A stretch of 56,693 bases of DNA from an uncultured Flavobacteriales bacterium. GTDB lineage: Bacteria; Bacteroidota; Bacteroidia; Flavobacteriales; UBA1820. Shown in pieces: positions 42,068-49,963 of this stretch (position 1 is its first letter; the number at the start of each line of letters is the position of its first letter). The stretch is from NCBI GenBank assembly GCA_938023515.1, contig CALJDR010000001.1, positions 1 to 56,693 on the forward strand, read 5' to 3'. The notes under the pieces are model-generated. The model saw only the letters and a program-made list of their open reading frames with translations, made no database searches and was not told the DNA's origin. Made by a program: the position numbers and the translations under genes.

Positions 42068-43084
42068 TCAATCTTTAAAAAGCAGGAATTCCATCGTGTC
42101 CTTTCCGTCCGCGTAGTCCTCCAAAGAGGGGCTTTGGGCGTAGCCGAACGGCAGGTCCCCCTCTCCGGTGACGCATTGCAGTTCGTTCCGGCGGCGTTCG
42201 ATATACAGTCGCACGTTTTCCGGGTCGGAATAGCGCTGGTATCCGACCATTCCCAGCGGGGCGGCAAGGCCCTCCTGCGGGGCCAAAAGCAGCAATCCGG
42301 TGTCGTGGATACCTTCCAATCCGGCCATAGTGAACATCGCCCGGCGGTAGTCGTAGTTGTTCCGGTACTTGGTGTGATCCATCACACCGGCGTATTTCTG
42401 CAGGGCCCGGGACAGGCGTTCCAGGTCGAAATCTTCCGGGATGAAAATTTTGGAGACGCTGCGGCATCCCATACCGAAATACAGCATCATATCGTCTGCC
42501 AGACGAGATAATTCTTCGTCCGTGGTATTTTTGCCGACTACGCCTATACTGTAGCGCGAATGGCGCAGCAGGGCGGGGATATCCCGGAAATAGTATTCAA
42601 AATAGCGTTCCGTATTGTCGCTCCCAGTTGCGACCACCGCATCCACGCCTTGTCGGACGATATCGTGAGAAATACGGAGGTTATCCGCCAACGAGGGTTC
42701 TGCCTCCCGTAAAAAATCCGTAACGAACGAGATAAGCACCGTATCGTCCTTCGACGGTTTTATCGTGGCGCAGTGGCCGCTGAGGTAGGTGCACAGGATG
42801 TCGTGCAACCCTACCAGTGGGATATTCCCGGCCAGCACCAGCAGAACGTCTTTCTTTTTTGCTGCTAATGGGTATTTTCCGGTCCATCGGGCGAGGTTCG
42901 GGCCCGTCAGGGCTTCCCCCCATTGCCGGGCGGCATACAGTACGTTGTCCCGGGTGAACCAGGTGTTTTTTCGGCCGGCCTCTTCCATTGCCCGGACAAA
43001 GGGTTCGTCGTCCGGGGCCCGGCGGAACATTTCTCCGACGCTCTCGACGGTGTGCAGGGCTTTTTCGCGTTCTATGGAGGTCAT
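42068..43084 (-). CDS. LuxC-like acyl-CoA reductase
   Basis: A 338-residue protein of the acyl-CoA reductase (LuxC) branch of the aldehyde dehydrogenase superfamily. The nucleotide-binding and catalytic-core segments read VLLVLAGNIPLVGLHDIL, CATIKPSKDDTVL, VVATGSDNTERYFEYYF and MGCRSVSKIFIPEDFD, with the expected catalytic Cys in MGCRS. Members reduce fatty acyl-CoA to aldehyde, but the role in gut Bacteroidales is not established to my knowledge. The start at 43084 overlaps the Nudix stop by 4 bp (ATGA), indicating translational coupling. Confidence 0.8.
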   Translation of the reverse strand: MTSIEREKALHTVESVGEMFRRAPDDEPFVRAMEEAGRKNTWFTRDNVLYAARQWGEALTGPNLARWTGKYPLAAKKKDVLLVLAGNIPLVGLHDILCTYLSGHCATIKPSKDDTVLISFVTDFLREAEPSLADNLRISHDIVRQGVDAVVATGSDNTERYFEYYFRDIPALLRHSRYSIGVVGKNTTDEELSRLADDMMLYFGMGCRSVSKIFIPEDFDLERLSRALQKYAGVMDHTKYRNNYDYRRAMFTMAGLEGIHDTGLLLLAPQEGLAAPLGMVGYQRYSDPENVRLYIERRRNELQCVTGEGDLPFGYAQSPSLEDYADGKDTMEFLLFKD

Positions 43085-43689
43085 AATGCGTATTTTTCGA
43101 GGTAAAGTTCCATTGTTTCGCGGATGTTGGGATACGTATCTATCAGGGCTTGCGTAACCTCTTCGGCATCCAGCCATCGGGCCTCTTCGATCCCTTCTTC
43201 GGCCTGCGGGACGGTGGGCAGTTCCCGGGTGGACATGGCATACCAATGCGTATGCTTGAGTGCCCATTTTCCGTCGAGGATATAGGAATGATGGGAGGTG
43301 TCGATGTACCCTTCTATTTCCAGGCGGGCAATACCCGTCTCTTCGGATACTTCGCGCAGGGCGTTCTCCTGGCTCGTTTCGCCGGGTTCTTTCCATCCTT
43401 TAGGCAGGTCCCACCGCCCCCACCGGCGTATCATCAATATTTTACCGGTATCCCAATGCCGGACGACGCCTCCCGCAGCTTCGATAGAACGGAAAAAACC
43501 GTCGAATATTTTTGCCAAATCCTGTCCCGTAGAGGAAAAAAGAGCGATTTTTGCACTACCTTTGCTGTAGCAGTCCTCTATCAGCGCCCGAATACGTTCC
43601 GGGGTGGGGTCCGTTACGACGGTATAGCCTTCCTGCGGCAGCGACGGGGGAAATGTTATGAGGTTTTCACCGAAATAGATCTTATACAT
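43081..43689 (-). CDS. Nudix hydrolase with N-terminal extension
   Basis: A 202-residue protein. The Nudix box is complete: GWKEPGETSQENALREVSEE followed by TGI. The N-terminal roughly 65 residues (MYKIYFGENLI...) form a separate alpha/beta segment of unknown role that I associate with Bacteroidales Nudix proteins. The substrate is unknown. The start at 43689 is chosen over 43710 because the latter would overlap the divergent pyrE start. Even so, the two start codons are only 7 bp apart. The 3' end overlaps the acyl-CoA reductase gene by 4 bp. Confidence 0.87.
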   Translation of the reverse strand: MYKIYFGENLITFPPSLPQEGYTVVTDPTPERIRALIEDCYSKGSAKIALFSSTGQDLAKIFDGFFRSIEAAGGVVRHWDTGKILMIRRWGRWDLPKGWKEPGETSQENALREVSEETGIARLEIEGYIDTSHHSYILDGKWALKHTHWYAMSTRELPTVPQAEEGIEEARWLDAEEVTQALIDTYPNIRETMELYLEKYAL

Positions 43690-43696
43690 AGATAAA

Positions 43697-44338
43697 ATGC
43701 TTAAAGACAAGGAAACGGCCGTTTCTACGGCGAAATACCTGCTGGATATCGAAGCAGTCCGCCTGCAGCCGGAAAATTATTTCACGTGGGCCAGCGGCTG
43801 GCATTCGCCGATCTACTGCGACAACCGCCTGACGCTTTCGTACCCGCCCATCCGGACGTTCCTGGCCGAATCGATGGCAAAGATAGTGCAAAACGGCGAA
43901 ACTCGGCCCGATGTGATCGCCGGAGTAGCTACCGGTGCGATCGCCGTAGGGATGCTGGTGGCCCAAACGCTCGGGCTCCCGTTCATATATGTGCGGCCCG
44001 AACCCAAAAAGCATGGCCGCGGCAACCAGATCGAAGGTAGTCTGAAGGCCGGCCAGAAAGTAGTGGTCATAGAAGACCTGATAAGCACCGGAGGCAGCAG
44101 CCTCAATGCGGTGGAGGCCCTGCGGCAGGGTGGTGCCGAGGTGCTGTATATGGCCGCTATTATGACCTATGGGTTTGACGTGGCGCGGGAAAATTTCGAA
44201 AAGGCGGATGTAAAGCTCATTACATTGTGCGATTACGATACCCTGCTGGCCCAGGCGGCTCAAATGGGGTATGTCCACCGGGACGACCTCGACCTTCTGG
44301 CCCGTTGGCGGGAGAACCCGTCCGAGTGGAAAAAATAA
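43697..44338 (+). CDS. pyrE: Orotate phosphoribosyltransferase
   Basis: A 213-residue type I phosphoribosyltransferase of pyrimidine synthesis that makes OMP from orotate and PRPP. The PRPP-binding motif is VVVIEDLISTGGSS, the flexible-loop region is EPKKHGRGNQIEG, and the N-terminal FTWASGWHSPIYCDNR carries the orotate contacts. It is followed after 39 bp by an SRPBCC gene. Its promoter must lie upstream, within or beyond the divergent Nudix gene. Confidence 0.93.
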   Translation: MLKDKETAVSTAKYLLDIEAVRLQPENYFTWASGWHSPIYCDNRLTLSYPPIRTFLAESMAKIVQNGETRPDVIAGVATGAIAVGMLVAQTLGLPFIYVRPEPKKHGRGNQIEGSLKAGQKVVVIEDLISTGGSSLNAVEALRQGGAEVLYMAAIMTYGFDVARENFEKADVKLITLCDYDTLLAQAAQMGYVHRDDLDLLARWRENPSEWKK

Positions 44339-44377
44339 AGGCAAGAGAACGATTAGGAACCTAAAGGAATTGAAATT

Positions 44378-44779
44378 ATGAGACTGGAGAGCCCCGTAAG
44401 TGAAGTGAACAAACCGCAGGAGGTAGTATACGCGGCGGTGAACAATGTGGACAAATACAAGGAATTCATGCCCAATGCAGTCAATTCCTTTAAAACCGGA
44501 GAGGATTTTGGCATGCCTTGGTTTGCTTTTACAATCGGGGGAATGCCGGAAATAAAACTGGTGCGCAATGTGGCAGAGCCTTATTCCAAAGTAGTTTTTG
44601 CCACACCGATGGGTGCTAAAATATCCCTGGAGGTACATATCAAGTCGTTGGCTGAAGACCGATCCGCGGTGCAAGTGGCGATCGAAGCGGATGTCAACCC
44701 CATGCTCCGTATGATGGTCGAACGCCCGCTGCGCCGGTTCCTGGACGATATATCGGCTAAGATACGGGACGTAAAATAA
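44378..44779 (+). CDS. SRPBCC-superfamily protein
   Basis: A 133-residue START/polyketide-cyclase-like domain: ESPVSEVNKPQEVVYAAVNN, then a beta-rich core and a C-terminal helix ending LRRFLDDISAKIRDVK. The helix-grip layout matches the RatA/COQ10 and general SRPBCC family that binds hydrophobic ligands or ribosomes. Ligand and role are unknown. It lies between pyrE and a strong terminator. Confidence 0.75.
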   Translation: MRLESPVSEVNKPQEVVYAAVNNVDKYKEFMPNAVNSFKTGEDFGMPWFAFTIGGMPEIKLVRNVAEPYSKVVFATPMGAKISLEVHIKSLAEDRSAVQVAIEADVNPMLRMMVERPLRRFLDDISAKIRDVK

Positions 44780-44805
44780 AAAACGACAGGGGAGAACCCC
44801 GGTAT

Positions 44806-44834
44806 AGCCCGTACATCTGTACGGGCTTTATTTT
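44806..44834 (+). terminator. Terminator after the SRPBCC gene
   Basis: AGCCCGTACA - TC - TGTACGGGCT, a perfect 10-bp stem with a 2-nt loop followed by TTATTTT. Confidence 0.8.
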
Positions 44835-44869
44835 ACCGCCGGGATATAGGAAACAATAATTAAAACTAA

Positions 44870-45088
44870 ATGTTCGGAAAATATCTGGCCGGTTATGGCC
44901 ACGTGTGGATCGGAATAGCTTTGGGCGCCTTGGTCGGATTCCTGTATTGGAAATACGTAGGCTGCGTCGATGGGACATGTCCCATTACTTCGTCCCCGGT
45001 GTACAGTTCGCTGTGGGGTGCGGCGGTGATAGGCCTGCTGTTCGCATCGGTCCGCCGGAAACCCCGTAAGAGCCAGGACAAAGAGTGA
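44870..45088 (+). CDS. DUF6132-like small membrane protein
   Basis: A 72-residue protein with two predicted transmembrane helices (GYGHVWIGIALGALVGFLYW and SSLWGAAVIGLLFAS). They flank a short loop with two Cys (GCVDGTCPITS), and a basic tail follows. The arrangement resembles DUF6132 proteins of Bacteroidetes, often next to rhodanese or thiol genes (from memory). The function is unknown. It precedes the chromate transporter genes by 45 bp. Confidence 0.7.
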   Translation: MFGKYLAGYGHVWIGIALGALVGFLYWKYVGCVDGTCPITSSPVYSSLWGAAVIGLLFASVRRKPRKSQDKE

Positions 45089-45133
45089 TACCGGGCAAAA
45101 ATAACAATGATATAGAGGAATGATATAAGAAGA

Positions 45134-45688
45134 ATGTTATACCTGACACTTTTTTTGACTTTCGTAAAGATAGGCATGTTCACCATCGGCGGCGGATATG
45201 CGATGATTCCGCTGATTGAACGGGAAATTACCCGTCACGGCTGGATGACCCAAAAGGATTTCGTCGAACTGATGGCCGTTTCCCAATCCCTTCCGGGCGT
45301 GTTCGCCGTCAATATTTCCATATTCGTGGGATACCGCCTCCGGAAATTCTGGGGCAGTTTCTTTTGCGCGATGGGAACCATCCTGCCTTCTTTCGTTATC
45401 ATGCTGGCCATTGCGATGTTTTTCCAGGCGTTCCAGGACAATGTCTGGGTGGTCAGGGCGTTCGATGGGATACGGCCTGCCGTAGTGGCCCTGATCGTGA
45501 TCCCCTGTATCAATGCCGCCCGGACGATAGGCTTGCGGGGGCTGCAGTGGCTCATCCCGGCAGTGGGGGCCGTGCTCATCTGGAAAGCCGGGGTATCGCC
45601 CATATGGATCGTACTGGCCGGTATCGCCGGGGGAATGGCGTACACGTTGTGGCTGAAGGGTAAACTTAAAACCGGGGAAGAACGATGA
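45134..45688 (+). CDS. chrA: Chromate transporter (CHR) family, first half-size subunit
   Basis: A 184-residue single-domain CHR protein with about six hydrophobic segments. The family start FVKIGMFTIGGGYAMIPLIE and the segment FVELMAVSQSLPGVFAVNIS are clear. Short-chain CHR proteins normally occur as adjacent pairs that work together. The next gene encodes the partner and overlaps by 4 bp. Chromate or sulfate transport is the family function; the natural substrate is not proven. Confidence 0.88.
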   Translation: MLYLTLFLTFVKIGMFTIGGGYAMIPLIEREITRHGWMTQKDFVELMAVSQSLPGVFAVNISIFVGYRLRKFWGSFFCAMGTILPSFVIMLAIAMFFQAFQDNVWVVRAFDGIRPAVVALIVIPCINAARTIGLRGLQWLIPAVGAVLIWKAGVSPIWIVLAGIAGGMAYTLWLKGKLKTGEER

Positions 45689-46209
45689 TCTATCTGCAAT
45701 TACTCTACGTATACCTGAAAATAGGGCTGTTCGGTTTTGGGGGAGGGTACGCCATGCTGTCCCTTATCCAGCATGAAGTGGTGGATCGTTATCAGTGGCT
45801 TACCCTGAAAGAGTTCACCGATCTGGTCGCTATTTCGCAAATGACGCCCGGGCCTATCGGGATCAACAGTGCGACGTATATCGGTTATACGGTCACGGGC
45901 AGCGTATGGGGTTCGGTGGTGGCGACGGTAGCCGTATGCCTGCCTTCGTTCGTGCTTGTGCTGACCATATCTTATTTCTTTGCCCGGTTCCGCGCCAATA
46001 AATATGTGAAGGCAGCCTTTTCCGGCCTTCTTCCGGTATCCGTCGGGCTGATAGCTGCGGCTGCCTTGCTGTTGATGAACAAGGAGAATTTTATCGACTA
46101 TAAGAGCCTGTTGATTTTTGCGGCGGCGTTCCTTTTGACTTGGAAATACAAGGTGCATCCTATTCTGATGATCTGCCTGGCCGGTGTAGCCGGGATATTG
46201 CTTTACTGA
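45685..46209 (+). CDS. chrA: Chromate transporter (CHR) family, second half-size subunit
   Basis: A 174-residue CHR domain: YLKIGLFGFGGGYAMLSLIQ, EFTDLVAISQMTPGPIGINS (note PGPIGIN against PGVFAVN in the first subunit) and further helices to the C-terminus. The start codon lies in the ATGA overlap with the upstream gene, so synthesis is probably coupled. The two differ enough to suggest a heterodimer with opposite membrane orientation, as described for other short-chain CHR pairs. Confidence 0.88.
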   Translation: MIYLQLLYVYLKIGLFGFGGGYAMLSLIQHEVVDRYQWLTLKEFTDLVAISQMTPGPIGINSATYIGYTVTGSVWGSVVATVAVCLPSFVLVLTISYFFARFRANKYVKAAFSGLLPVSVGLIAAAALLLMNKENFIDYKSLLIFAAAFLLTWKYKVHPILMICLAGVAGILLY

Positions 46210-46272
46210 TATTTCCTAAGGATTTATCATGGGAAGGGTTTAAACAGGATTGAAGGTAGAATTATAAAATGC

Positions 46273-46305
46273 AAAAAGGCGCAGTTAAAAACTGCGCCTT
46301 TTTTA
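46273..46305. terminator. Bidirectional terminator, chrA / S46 peptidase
   Basis: AAAAAGGCGCAGTT - AAA - AACTGCGCCTTTTT lies between convergent genes with U tracts on both strands. Confidence 0.85.
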
Positions 46306-46330
46306 CAGCGTCGATAGCTTGCGAATATTG

Positions 46331-48550
46331 TTATGATCTTTTGGCTTTCTTCGATCTCGTAGCTTTTACCTTTTCGGGCTTTTCGCTTTTAGCGGCTTTG
46401 ATCTTCGTATCCTGAGGAACGTTGACCAGGGTGAGTTCGTCCATGATATTCTTGGCACCCATGAACTTGTCGATCACGAACATCACATAGCGGATGTCTA
46501 CGCTGATGGTGCGCTGAAGGTTGGGCTCGAACTCGATGTCGCCGCTCATGGCTTCCCAGTTGCCGTCGAATGCGATACCGATCAGCTCGCCGCGGCCGTT
46601 GATCACCGGGGAACCGGAGTTACCGCCCGTGATGTCGAGGTTGGACAGGAAGCAGGTGATCAGTTGGCCTTTCGAATTGGCATACTGGCCATAGTCGCGC
46701 GCTGCGTTGAGGTCGAGCAGTTTTTGCGGAACATCGAATTCGATGTCGCCTTTCTTGTATTTCTGGGCTACGCCGTCCAGTGTAGTTTCGTAGTGATACG
46801 TTACACCGTCCTTCGGATCGTAGGGAAGGATATTTCCGTAGGTAACACGCATCGTGAAGTTGGCGTCCGGATAGAACACTTTGCGTCCTTCGTAAGCCTT
46901 GAGCAGGGCTGCATGGAACAGACGGTCGGCGCGGTTGAATTCGTTGCGTATCTGGGAAGTCTCCTTGTTCAGTTTGACGTACTGTTCGTAGTACGACTGG
47001 AATACTTTGATCAGGATATCGTCTTTCAGCTTTTCAGGAGCGTCTTTGGCCATTTTCTGGAACTCGGCCGGCGTGAAAACCACGGATTTTTCCATTTCCT
47101 TCTTCAGGGCCTCTACGCTGCCGGCTTTCTTTATGGCTGCCTTAAGTGTATCGGGCAGGAGTTCTGCCGGCACTTTCTTGACGATGTGCTCCATCAGGTC
47201 GACAGCCAGTTTCTTTTCCAACCCGATATCGATACGGTCGTAAGATTTGGTGATATTCTCGACCAGCCGTTCGCGGGATTTTTCCGGATAAGCCGGATTG
47301 TTGAGCGTACTGGCTACCAGACGGCCGAAGTTCCCTATCTGCGAACCGGACAGTCCGGCCTGGAGCAGGTATTGGATAGCGGCCGTAGATGCGGCGGTCT
47401 GCGCGTAGAAATCCTGCATCGTATTGAATATAGTGCCGTATACGGCCTTGCGGGCCTGGTCGCCGTTGATCCATTTGCCGACTTCGGCTTCTATTTCCCG
47501 TTTCTTCTGGGCGGTCTTGTTCTTGGTCAGTGCGCCGATCATCCCGATGCGGTTTTTCCAGTAGTTGGAAGTCGAAGCGAAAGAGGAAGCATAGTTCAGG
47601 CGCACCGTATCGTTGGCTGCCATCGCTTCGCGCATGATCTGCAGTTTGGCATCGCGGGCATCCACGAAAGCCGGGTATTCGGTGTTCACCAAAAAGTCGA
47701 TACCCCACGAGGTCAGGTAGCGCTGCGTCGTGCCGGGGTAACCCATGATGAAGCAGAAATCGCCTTCTTTCTTGTCGCCGATGTTGATGTTGAAGTGCTC
47801 TTTCGGCTTGTAAGGTACGTTATCGGTGGAATAATCGGCCGGATTGTTGTCCTTGTCGGCGTAGATGCGGAACATGGAGAAGTCGCCCGTATGGCGGGGC
47901 CACATCCAGTTGTCGGTTTCTCCGCCGAATTTACCGATCGACTGGGGAGGGGTGCAGACCAGACGGATGTCTTTGTATTCCTGGTATACGAACAGGTAGT
48001 ATTCGTTGCCTTTGTAGAAGCTCTTCACTTCCGCTCGGTATTTTCCGTCTTCGGAAGCCTGTTTTTCGATCTCTTTGGCGACTTTTTCGATGGCGTCATA
48101 CCGTTCGTCCTCCGTCATATTGGGGGTAATGGCTTCCTGTACGCGGTTGGTCACATCCTCCATGCGCACAAAGAAAGTAACGATAAGGCCTTTGGCGGGC
48201 AGTTCCTTGTCCATCGAGGGAGCGTAATACCCGTCGCGCAGATAATCGTGTTCCGGGGTCGATAGGTCGGCAATCGCGCCGAACCCGCAGTGGTGGTTGG
48301 TCAGCACCAGTCCGTTGGCCGAAACCATTTCGGAAGTGCAGCCGCCGCCGAAAATAGGCACGGCATCCTTGAGCGAGGAATGGTTGATGCTGTATATTTC
48401 GTCCGGGGTGAGCTGCAGGCCATGTTTCTGCATGTCCACGTAGTTCAGGCGTTTTATGAACACCGGCAGCCACATTCCCTCGTCGGCCTTTGCCTGGCCG
48501 GGGAGAAGAATAGCGGCAGCGAGAATGATTGAAAGAAAGAGTTTTCTCAT
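46331..48550 (-). CDS. S46-family dipeptidyl-peptidase, DPP7-like
   Basis: A 739-residue exported serine peptidase. The signal peptide is MRKLFLSIILAAAILLPGQA. The catalytic His is in TNHHCGFG (86/87), the Asp in the WPRHTGDFSMF region, and the nucleophile Ser in GGNSGSPVIN. The S1-specificity position after the nucleophile reads FDGNWEA, with Gly as in DPP7 rather than Arg as in DPP11, so hydrophobic P1 residues are predicted. It is periplasmic and releases dipeptides from oligopeptides for uptake. The basic C-terminus is unusual. A promoter precedes the start by 30 nt. Confidence 0.93.
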   Translation of the reverse strand: MRKLFLSIILAAAILLPGQAKADEGMWLPVFIKRLNYVDMQKHGLQLTPDEIYSINHSSLKDAVPIFGGGCTSEMVSANGLVLTNHHCGFGAIADLSTPEHDYLRDGYYAPSMDKELPAKGLIVTFFVRMEDVTNRVQEAITPNMTEDERYDAIEKVAKEIEKQASEDGKYRAEVKSFYKGNEYYLFVYQEYKDIRLVCTPPQSIGKFGGETDNWMWPRHTGDFSMFRIYADKDNNPADYSTDNVPYKPKEHFNINIGDKKEGDFCFIMGYPGTTQRYLTSWGIDFLVNTEYPAFVDARDAKLQIMREAMAANDTVRLNYASSFASTSNYWKNRIGMIGALTKNKTAQKKREIEAEVGKWINGDQARKAVYGTIFNTMQDFYAQTAASTAAIQYLLQAGLSGSQIGNFGRLVASTLNNPAYPEKSRERLVENITKSYDRIDIGLEKKLAVDLMEHIVKKVPAELLPDTLKAAIKKAGSVEALKKEMEKSVVFTPAEFQKMAKDAPEKLKDDILIKVFQSYYEQYVKLNKETSQIRNEFNRADRLFHAALLKAYEGRKVFYPDANFTMRVTYGNILPYDPKDGVTYHYETTLDGVAQKYKKGDIEFDVPQKLLDLNAARDYGQYANSKGQLITCFLSNLDITGGNSGSPVINGRGELIGIAFDGNWEAMSGDIEFEPNLQRTISVDIRYVMFVIDKFMGAKNIMDELTLVNVPQDTKIKAAKSEKPEKVKATRSKKAKRS

Positions 48551-48580
48551 TGCTTTGATTTTATGTGATTTTCCAGAAGG

Positions 48581-48610
48581 CAAAAATACGGAATTAAGTT
48601 AAGAATCAAA
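48581..48610 (-). promoter_or_regulatory. S46 peptidase promoter, Bacteroidetes type
   Basis: On the minus strand TTTG (48610-48607) is followed after 18 bp by TATTTTTG (48588-48581), an exact TAnnTTTG. Confidence 0.6.
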
Positions 48611-48795
48611 GGTCTGACAGTCTTAAAATATGTCCCCTTCTCCTTTTTTTTAACCTTTGGGCCATCGCCGGGGCCTAAAACGTTTTATTACGTTAAAATA
48701 TATTTAAAAAAGGCCGCTTGTTAGCTGAAACCGTACAAAAAGCGTATTATTGCATAAGAGAACGAAAGTTAAACAACCCAAAAAAGCATAAAACA

Positions 48796-49716
48796 ATGGA
48801 AGAAAACACCAACAACAGATCGTCCTATTCTTCCTCCGAGGAGGAAAGGGCCCCGCGCCGCCGACCTGCGGCCGTGTTGATATTACTAGGCGTGCTGCTG
48901 CTAACGGCGATCGTATATATTTTCTACTCCCGCTCCCAGTACAACGATATTATAGAACACAACCGCCAGCAGGCCATCTCCGAGCTTGCTTCGCTGCAGG
49001 CCGATTACGATACCCTGTACGTGCAGGATTCCCAACTGAAGATCGAAGTGGACGAGGCGCAGAAGCACATCGCTCTCTTGCAGGACTCGATGGTGAATTA
49101 CAAGGCCAACCTGAGCCTGCTCCGTTCGTACGAACGTCAGATCAAGCGCCTGCGCGAAGAGAAGAAAGAGTTGTTCCACGTAGCGGACTCGCTCAACCGC
49201 CTGAACAAGGTGCTCATCGCCCAGCGCGATAAAGCCGAGGATTCGCTGCGCAAGACTTCTTCCCGCAACCAGGAACTGGTACAGGAGAACGTCCGTATGC
49301 AGCAGGACATCAAGACGGCTGCCACGCTCGAAGCCCGCAATGTGAAAGCACAGGCTATCAGCGTATCCAATTCCGGCCGCGTGACCGATACCGACCGCGC
49401 CCGCCGTACGGACCAGATTCGTGTTTCGTTCACCGTGGCCCGCAATCAGTTCGCCCAGAGCGGCAATACGACCGTTTACGTGCGTGTGGTATCGCCCACC
49501 AAATTGATCGGTATCGAGAAAGGCAACAATTACTTCGTAGTCGGTGAAGAGCGTATGCAGTTCAGCGGCGCTAAAGAAGTGATGTACGAAAACCAGGATC
49601 TCGACGTCAGTGTATTCGTGGACGGAGTGCCGGGTGATTTCGTGGAAGGAAAATATCAGGTATACGTATATGCGGGCGGCAAGGAGATAGGCCGCACACA
49701 AATGTTACTGCGATAA
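48796..49716 (+). CDS. Single-pass membrane coiled-coil protein of unknown function
   Basis: A 306-residue protein. A charged Ser/Arg-rich N-terminus is followed by one transmembrane helix (PAAVLILLGVLLLTAIVYIF). Next comes a long coiled coil of roughly 120 residues with heptad-like Leu/Ile spacing (HNRQQAISELASLQADYDTL and onward). The C-terminal domain of about 110 residues is beta-rich (RTDQIRVSFTVARNQFAQSG; TVYVRVVSPTKLIGIEKG). The topology suggests a periplasmic rod bearing a globular domain. I do not recognise a family. The start at 48796 is preferred over 48718, which adds 26 residues without the typical charged start. Confidence 0.75.
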   Translation: MEENTNNRSSYSSSEEERAPRRRPAAVLILLGVLLLTAIVYIFYSRSQYNDIIEHNRQQAISELASLQADYDTLYVQDSQLKIEVDEAQKHIALLQDSMVNYKANLSLLRSYERQIKRLREEKKELFHVADSLNRLNKVLIAQRDKAEDSLRKTSSRNQELVQENVRMQQDIKTAATLEARNVKAQAISVSNSGRVTDTDRARRTDQIRVSFTVARNQFAQSGNTTVYVRVVSPTKLIGIEKGNNYFVVGEERMQFSGAKEVMYENQDLDVSVFVDGVPGDFVEGKYQVYVYAGGKEIGRTQMLLR

Positions 49717-49737
49717 AATAATATTTACGCTTCAAAC

Positions 49738-49770
49738 AAAAAGGGCCTGCTAAAAAGCAGGCCCTTTTTG
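49738..49770 (+). terminator. Terminator after the coiled-coil protein gene
   Basis: AAAAAGGGCCTGCT - AAAA - AGCAGGCCCTTTTT, a perfect 14-bp stem with a T run. Confidence 0.85.
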
Positions 49771-49914
49771 TTTGGCGTTTTCGGCGGGTATTCGATCCCG
49801 ATTCGGATTGCTGTTTTTCCAATTAGCCAGATTCAAAGAGTCTGTATAATCGATCGATAAGTTGAGAAACTTAAAAATGGATTGTCTTCAGCCGGAGGAA
49901 CTACCTGGAAAAAG

Positions 49915-49943
49915 AAAAGCCGCGGCCTAAGGCCGTGGCTTTT
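49915..49943 (-). terminator. Terminator after Xaa-Pro aminopeptidase gene
   Basis: AAAAGCCGCGGCC - TAA - GGCCGTGGCTTTT, 13 bp with one wobble, 20 bp beyond the stop. U tracts lie within the stem ends. Confidence 0.75.
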
Positions 49944-49963
49944 CGCAGGAATTGTGTTCGGTT

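Noticed and set aside
44870..46209. The two CHR frames as one gene broken by a frameshift
   Set aside because: Each half has its own start in an ATGA overlap and a complete CHR domain. Paired short CHR genes are normal.
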